DNA from: JAIVGV01 sp035295985
GTDB taxonomy: Bacteria; Acidobacteriota; Blastocatellia; Pyrinomonadales; Pyrinomonadaceae
Assembly: GCA_035295985.1 (NCBI GenBank)
Contig: DATHBT010000192.1
Coordinates: 1 to 37,105, forward strand
Length of the DNA: 37,105 nucleotides
Direction: 5' to 3'
A program made the position numbers and the translations under genes. This document shows positions 33,429 to 37,105 of this stretch, in pieces. Every line of letters begins with the position of its first letter. The first letter of the stretch is position 1. The notes below the pieces were generated by a model, which was not told the origin of the DNA, did not search any database, and saw nothing but the letters and a program-made list of their open reading frames with translations.

Positions 33429-34073
33429 TCAGGGAATGCGTACGGGCGTGTCGGGCGTGTTGATGAAATCATCGCCTTTCTGCCGCGGCCGCGGCTCGAC
33501 GACTACTTTCGGCGGTGGCCGCCCCTCGGCCGGCCGCCGCGCGCCCATCTCCGGCTTGAACGGAATCTCCTCGCCGCGCGCCGCACTGAGCAGCCGGGCG
33601 ACCCTTACCCCGCTCCAGTTTTTCGGCACAACCTGGAGGGAGTATTTGCCCTCCTCGTTCTGCGCGAGGTCGCGCGGCTCTAACGAAACCTCTCGGACTT
33701 CTCTCCCGTCACCGATCCGACTCTTCAACTCGATCTCGACGCTCAGGCCTTCGAGCCGTTCGCCCGAAATATTCCGCACCGTCCCGCCGACGATGGCCTG
33801 CCCGCCCGCCAGCCGCACTTCGTCCTGAAAGATTTGTGCTGCGGGCGGCGCGACCGCCCTAGCTTTCTCGGCCTCGGCGCGGCGGGAGGCAAGCGCCCTC
33901 TCGTTGCGGCCGCGCAGGTAGAAGTAGCCGCCGAGCAACCCCACGGTCAGCACGAGTGCGAGCAGCACGGGCCAGACCTTCGCGGCAAGGCTCTTCTGGC
34001 CCACCGTGTCGGCCGTCAGGTGGAACTCCTCTTCTGGAATCGAAGCCGCCGAATCGTCCTTCAATACAGACAT
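33429..34073 (-). CDS. Single-pass membrane protein with FxLYD-like domain
   Basis: The 214-residue protein has a short cytoplasmic N-terminus, one membrane helix (about 35-54; VWPVLLALVLTVGLLGGYFYL) and an outer domain (about 75-170). Its pattern, VRLAGGQAIVGGTVRNISGERLEGLSVEIELKSR, resembles an FxLYD/Ig-like fold with a NxSxExLxxLxVEIEL core. The C-terminus is Pro/Arg-rich. It begins 64 bases after the next gene's stop and may be part of the same unit. Confidence 0.7.
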   Translation of the reverse strand: MSVLKDDSAASIPEEEFHLTADTVGQKSLAAKVWPVLLALVLTVGLLGGYFYLRGRNERALASRRAEAEKARAVAPPAAQIFQDEVRLAGGQAIVGGTVRNISGERLEGLSVEIELKSRIGDGREVREVSLEPRDLAQNEEGKYSLQVVPKNWSGVRVARLLSAARGEEIPFKPEMGARRPAEGRPPPKVVVEPRPRQKGDDFINTPDTPVRIP

Positions 34074-34137
34074 CAGCTAAACCAGTCTGTCAGCCACCCA
34101 AAGCTAAATAGTTGAAACCAGAGGGCGCGACTCGCAG

Positions 34138-34770
34138 TCACTGCGTTTGCGGTGCGCCCCCCGTGATCTTCTCGACCAGGGCGACGATGAACTCGCGCTC
34201 GGCTTCGCCGTTGCTCGCGAGGCTCACCCACTCGGAGCCGGAGGCGCTGTCGCTCCTCCCCTCGACGCGCGCGTTGACGGCGACGCTCGTCGTCACGCCG
34301 TCGAGCGCTCGGACTTCGACGAGTAGCGTGTAGCGTCCGCGCGTCCAGCCGCGCACGCTGTCGCGCGGGAGGTCTGCGTAGCGGCTGATCTCGGCGAGCG
34401 CGACGACCGCGCCGCGCACGAACGCGTAGGGCTGCGTGACGAGGACGCCCTCCTCGCGGTTGGAGTTGGCCGTATCGAGCACCAGCTTTTGCTCCTGCAT
34501 CAGCTCCTCGACCGCCTGAATGACGATGTCGCGGCGGGCGGTGAAGCGGTAGGGGTTGGCGACAGGGATCGGCGCGGGCGTGCGCCCCTTGCCGAAGTCG
34601 ATGCCGCGCCCCGTCCCCGTGCTCTGGTTCCGGCCGTTCTGGCCCGGCGCTCGCTCCGCGCCCTGATTGCGGATGCGGTCGTTCTGCGTGTCAACGCCCT
34701 TCTCCTGAGCCAGCGCGCCCGCCGCGCCGAGCGTCAGCACGAACAGCAGACCGAAAACTCTCTTCAGCAT
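34138..34770 (-). CDS. Secreted protein of unknown function
   Basis: The 210-residue product has a signal peptide (MLKRVFGLLFVLTLGAAGAL, cleaved near Ala20-Ala22) and a polar Asn/Gln/Arg-rich linker. A folded part starts at PYRFTARRDIVIQAVEELMQEQ and continues VRGAVVALAEISRYADLPRDSVRGWTRGRYTLLVEVRAL. The alternating pattern hints at a beta-alpha domain, possibly of an outer-membrane assembly lipoprotein kind, but no name can be given. The ATG at 34770 follows AAAGGCGGGG; a longer frame to 34821 is less likely. A good promoter is 54 bases upstream. Confidence 0.7.
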   Translation of the reverse strand: MLKRVFGLLFVLTLGAAGALAQEKGVDTQNDRIRNQGAERAPGQNGRNQSTGTGRGIDFGKGRTPAPIPVANPYRFTARRDIVIQAVEELMQEQKLVLDTANSNREEGVLVTQPYAFVRGAVVALAEISRYADLPRDSVRGWTRGRYTLLVEVRALDGVTTSVAVNARVEGRSDSASGSEWVSLASNGEAEREFIVALVEKITGGAPQTQ

Positions 34771-34823
34771 CTCGCACCCCGCCTTTCTGCTTTGCCGAAT
34801 CTTTGACCCTGGGAGACGCACTG

Positions 34824-34852
34824 AGAATAGACCAACGAACCTGCGTTTTCAA
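34824..34852 (-). promoter_or_regulatory. Sigma-70-type promoter for the secreted protein at 34138
   Basis: On the minus strand, TTGAAA (34852-34847) and TATTCT (34829-34824) are 17 bases apart. The start of transcription would be near 34817, giving a leader of about 47 bases. Confidence 0.6.
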
Positions 34853-34880
34853 GAAAGACTTCGGAAGAGACGAAGAAGTG

Positions 34881-35020
34881 TGAACGCGGCAACGATGAAC
34901 AAAAGGCAGGAAGTCAGGAGCCAGAACCCAGAAGTCAGAATGAGAACAGATCGTCTTCATTCTGACTTCTGACTCCTGGCTTCCGAATTCTGCTTTCAGC
35001 TCACCGTTCCGCGTTCCGGC
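34881..35020. repeat. Heptad-word palindrome 5 (tcaggag / cttctga words)
   Basis: The left arm (to about 34951) is 7-nt words such as caggaag, tcaggag, ccagaac, ccagaag and tcagaat; the right arm is attctga, cttctga, ctcctgg, cttccga. The two arms are largely complementary and meet near 34951. On the far right, cgttccg/cgttccg words extend it close to the mltG stop at 35035. Confidence 0.75.
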
Positions 35021-35034
35021 TTCATCGTTCGGAT

Positions 35035-36153
35035 TTACTGGTTCGTGTTGGCCGGCAGGGTGCCGTTCGAGTTGATGAGACCGTTGGCGTTCGTGTTCGC
35101 CGCGGCGTTCGCGTCGCGCTGCCGTTCCCAGTCGCGCAGGGCCTGGACGCCGCGCCAGAAGTCCGCCTCGTTGTTGTAGAAGTTGTGCGCGCCGTCGTTT
35201 CGCGAAGGCTCGCGGACGTAGTAGAGGAAGTCTGTGCGCGCGGGGCGGACGGCCGCTTCGAGCGAGCTGAGGCCAACTGAAGCGATGGGGCCGGGCGGGA
35301 GTCCGCGCACGAGGCGCGTGTTGTAAGGCGACTGGCGGTCGAGATCGCTCTGATAGACCTTGCCGTCGTTTCGCCACCGGCCTGCGAGCTTGGAGGCGTA
35401 GATGACCGTCGAATCGATGCCGAGCGCCATGTGGCGCGCGAGGCGGTTATAGATGACGGAGGAGACGACGGGCCGCTCCTCCTTGAGCTTCGCCTCCGTC
35501 TCGATGAGCGATGCGATGGTGACGATCTCGCGCGTCGTCCTGTTGGTCGCGCTCGCCTCGTCGGCCAGGCCGGCCCAGACCTGTCGGAAGCGGCGCACCA
35601 TCGCCTCGACCATCTGCGGCGCGGTCGTGTTCGGCGGGAAGCTGTAGGTGTCAGGGTAGAGGTAGCCTTCGAGGTTGTCAGCCTGCGGGTCGATGTCTCG
35701 GATGAGGGACGTGTCGTCCATCAAGAGCAACGCGGCTTTTTCGTCAGGCAACCCGAGTTCTGGAATGCGCGCCATAGCGGCGGCGATGTCCCAGCGCGTC
35801 CAGCCCTCTATGACGGTGAAGCGGGCGAGCCGCTGCTCGCCCTCCTGAAGTTTCTGTAGGACTGCGAAGGGCGAGACCGGGGTTGGGAAACGGTACTCGC
35901 CGGCCTTGAGGCCGGGGCCGAGGCCGCGCGCGCGTATGTAGAGCCGAAGCGGCCAGTCGCGTCTGATAACCCCGGCGGATTTGAGACGCGCCAGAGTCTC
36001 GGCGGGCGGAGTGCCGCGAGGGATTTCGATGTACTGCTGCGAGGCGGCGTGTGCGACGGGCGTGTTGAGTTCGCGATAGACCCAGAGTAGGAAACCACCG
36101 CCGAAAAGGAGGCAGAGGAGGACGATAAGCAAGGCGATTCGCAGTAATCTCAT
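35035..36153 (-). CDS. mltG: Endolytic peptidoglycan transglycosylase MltG
   Basis: The 372-residue protein has an N-terminal membrane anchor (MRLLRIALLIVLLCLLFGGGF), a LysM-like part and the YceG/MltG catalytic domain with LEGYLYPDTYSF and IASLIETEAKLKEERPVVSSVIYNRL. The catalytic Glu lies in LIETE. It cuts nascent glycan strands and so sets peptidoglycan chain length. The C-terminus carries an unusual Asn-rich tail (TNANGLINSNGTLPANTNQ). A GTG at 36165 would add four residues. It lies 138 bases after ruvX. Confidence 0.94.
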   Translation of the reverse strand: MRLLRIALLIVLLCLLFGGGFLLWVYRELNTPVAHAASQQYIEIPRGTPPAETLARLKSAGVIRRDWPLRLYIRARGLGPGLKAGEYRFPTPVSPFAVLQKLQEGEQRLARFTVIEGWTRWDIAAAMARIPELGLPDEKAALLLMDDTSLIRDIDPQADNLEGYLYPDTYSFPPNTTAPQMVEAMVRRFRQVWAGLADEASATNRTTREIVTIASLIETEAKLKEERPVVSSVIYNRLARHMALGIDSTVIYASKLAGRWRNDGKVYQSDLDRQSPYNTRLVRGLPPGPIASVGLSSLEAAVRPARTDFLYYVREPSRNDGAHNFYNNEADFWRGVQALRDWERQRDANAAANTNANGLINSNGTLPANTNQ

Positions 36154-36303
36154 AAAGTGGGACACTAGCTGATTTTGGTAGAGACTTCGTGAAGAAGTAT
36201 CGTTCCGAAAAGATTGTTCGGCTGAAACACCTCTAATCTTCTACCTTCACTGTTCAGACATAAAGAGCGTATTCAAAACCTTTGCGCCTTTGCTCTAAGC
36301 TCG

Positions 36304-36768
36304 TTAGCCTTTTGCCAGAAAGTCGTTCAGGATGAGTGCCGCCGCCTCGCCATCGATGCGCGAGGCGACTTCCGAGGCGGAGGCGCCTGCGGAGCGCAGC
36401 GCCTGTTCGGCGGAGCGCGAGGTCAAACGCTCGTCCTGCAAGTGAACCGGGAGGTTCAAAGAGAGCGATAGATTTCGAGCGATGCGGCGGGCCTCCTGCG
36501 CCGCCTCGCCCTCCGACCCGTCGAGGTTGATCGGCAAACCAACTACCACCCCTTTGGCGTCAAAGCTCTGGCACAATTCGGCGATCTCTCTCAGCAGCTT
36601 CTTCCAGCTCGCGCGAGCGAGGGGCGGGAGCGGGCGGACTGAGAGCCGTAGCTCGTCCGAGACGGCCACGCCGACGCGGCGCGCCCCAAGGTCGAGCGCG
36701 AGCAGACGCCCGACGGGCCGTTCAGAACTCCGAAGTTCCTGTTCGTGCGTGTCGCCGTTCTCTCTCAA
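36304..36768 (-). CDS. ruvX: Putative pre-16S rRNA nuclease / Holliday junction resolvase RuvX (YqgF)
   Basis: The 154-residue protein shows the YqgF RNase H-like motifs: LALDLGARRVGVAVSDE (D26), VVVGLPINLDGSEG (D83), and LQDERLTSRSAEQAL (D112, E113), with D139 in DGEAA. It processes the 5' end of 16S rRNA precursors; the resolvase name is historical. It starts at TTG 36768, since no ATG is available before the conserved domain. A TATACT box at 36797-36792 (-) is the likely -10. Confidence 0.92.
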   Translation of the reverse strand: MRENGDTHEQELRSSERPVGRLLALDLGARRVGVAVSDELRLSVRPLPPLARASWKKLLREIAELCQSFDAKGVVVGLPINLDGSEGEAAQEARRIARNLSLSLNLPVHLQDERLTSRSAEQALRSAGASASEVASRIDGEAAALILNDFLAKG

Positions 36769-36846
36769 CTTTTAGCGGGAGCTTGGCGTTTAGTATAGCG
36801 CAGCCCCGCGCTGCCGCGCCAAGCGGGCGCGCTTTTTAACGCTTTC

Positions 36847-36876
36847 TTGCGGGCTTTCCGGGGGCTGCTGTATATT
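36847..36876 (+). promoter_or_regulatory. Sigma-70-type promoter for the S41 peptidase gene
   Basis: TTGCGG (36847-36852) and TATATT (36871-36876) are separated by 18 bases. The leader would be about 58 bases to the ATG at 36941, with GAGGTG as ribosome site. It is divergent from ruvX. Confidence 0.5.
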
Positions 36877-36940
36877 CTCCGAACAAGCCGGCGGCGTCCC
36901 CGGAGCCGCCCCGTCGTCCGAAACTCTGAGGTGTCTTTGA

Positions 36941-37105
36941 ATGTCTTTCCGCACTAAATTCATAATGGTCGTCTTCTCGGCCACGCTGGCCTTCTACACG
37001 CTCGTCGGCGGCTGGGTCTTCACCAGCGCGCAGCAGACGAACGACCCCGGCGCGCAGCTACGCATCTTCGAGAGCGTTTTACAGCACATTAACGACGATT
37101 ACGTT
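36941..37105 (+). CDS. S41 C-terminal processing peptidase, N-terminus only
   Basis: Only 55 residues are inside the window. They show a signal or anchor helix (FIMVVFSATLAFYTLVGGWVF) followed by LRIFESVLQHINDDYV, the usual opening of secreted Ctp/Prc-type S41 peptidases before the PDZ and Ser/Lys catalytic domains. The rest lies outside the window, so the catalytic residues cannot be checked. Confidence 0.75.
   Translation, partial: MSFRTKFIMVVFSATLAFYTLVGGWVFTSAQQTNDPGAQLRIFESVLQHINDDYV

Overview
The window is GC-rich chromosomal DNA from a Gram-negative-type bacterium, most consistent with Acidobacteriota, probably Blastocatellia. That placement is inferred from gene content: a VWFA-related protein of the acidobacterial type, a DUF255 thioredoxin protein, an ETF-quinone oxidoreductase, a DUF5670 mini-protein, OmpA and MltG envelope proteins, and many signal-peptide proteins with no close functional name. 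Most of the window is core or housekeeping sequence.

Layout. 1-2277 (-) is a membrane HD-GYP/GAF/GGDEF c-di-GMP protein cut by the window edge. 2692-8624 holds an Asn-rich lipoprotein, a RNase D-like exonuclease with HRDC domain, a DUF255 protein (-), ETF-QO with a putative TetR-type operator at its promoter, and a small HEVAH-motif protein. 8710-12514 (-) is an MsbA-like ABC exporter followed by yicC-gmk-rpoZ. 12798-17133 (+) holds a solitary OmpR-type regulator translationally coupled to a secreted beta-propeller protein and a DUF5670 peptide, then an OmpA-family protein. 17242-21103 (+) is a multi-pass sensor kinase and an NtrC-type sigma-54 activator.

21272-26334 (+) is the most unusual part: a PF14907-type nucleotidyltransferase, a secreted protein with two STN-like repeats, a 64-residue peptide carrying the lasso/PqqD-type leader pattern, an HprK-like P-loop kinase, a radical SAM protein and a PqqD-type recognition protein. 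A lasso B2-type cysteine protease gene lies at 31094-31570 on the other strand, beyond a 1475-residue secreted nuclease. No lasso macrolactam synthetase and no dedicated exporter are visible. I read this as a RiPP-like peptide-modification locus: PqqD presents the leader, the radical SAM enzyme and kinase/nucleotidyltransferase modify the peptide, and B2 cleaves it. The product cannot be a conventional lasso peptide.

31700-36768 (-) holds a VWFA protein, three secreted or membrane proteins of unknown function, mltG and ruvX. A C-terminal processing peptidase (S41) starts at 36941 and runs off the window.

A second theme is non-coding. Five intergenic palindromes (about 8089, 10611, 15441, 17134 and 34881) are built from different 7-nt words repeated in register, and a 137-bp MITE-like element lies at 19421. 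No rRNA, tRNA, CRISPR array, transposase or prophage gene was seen.
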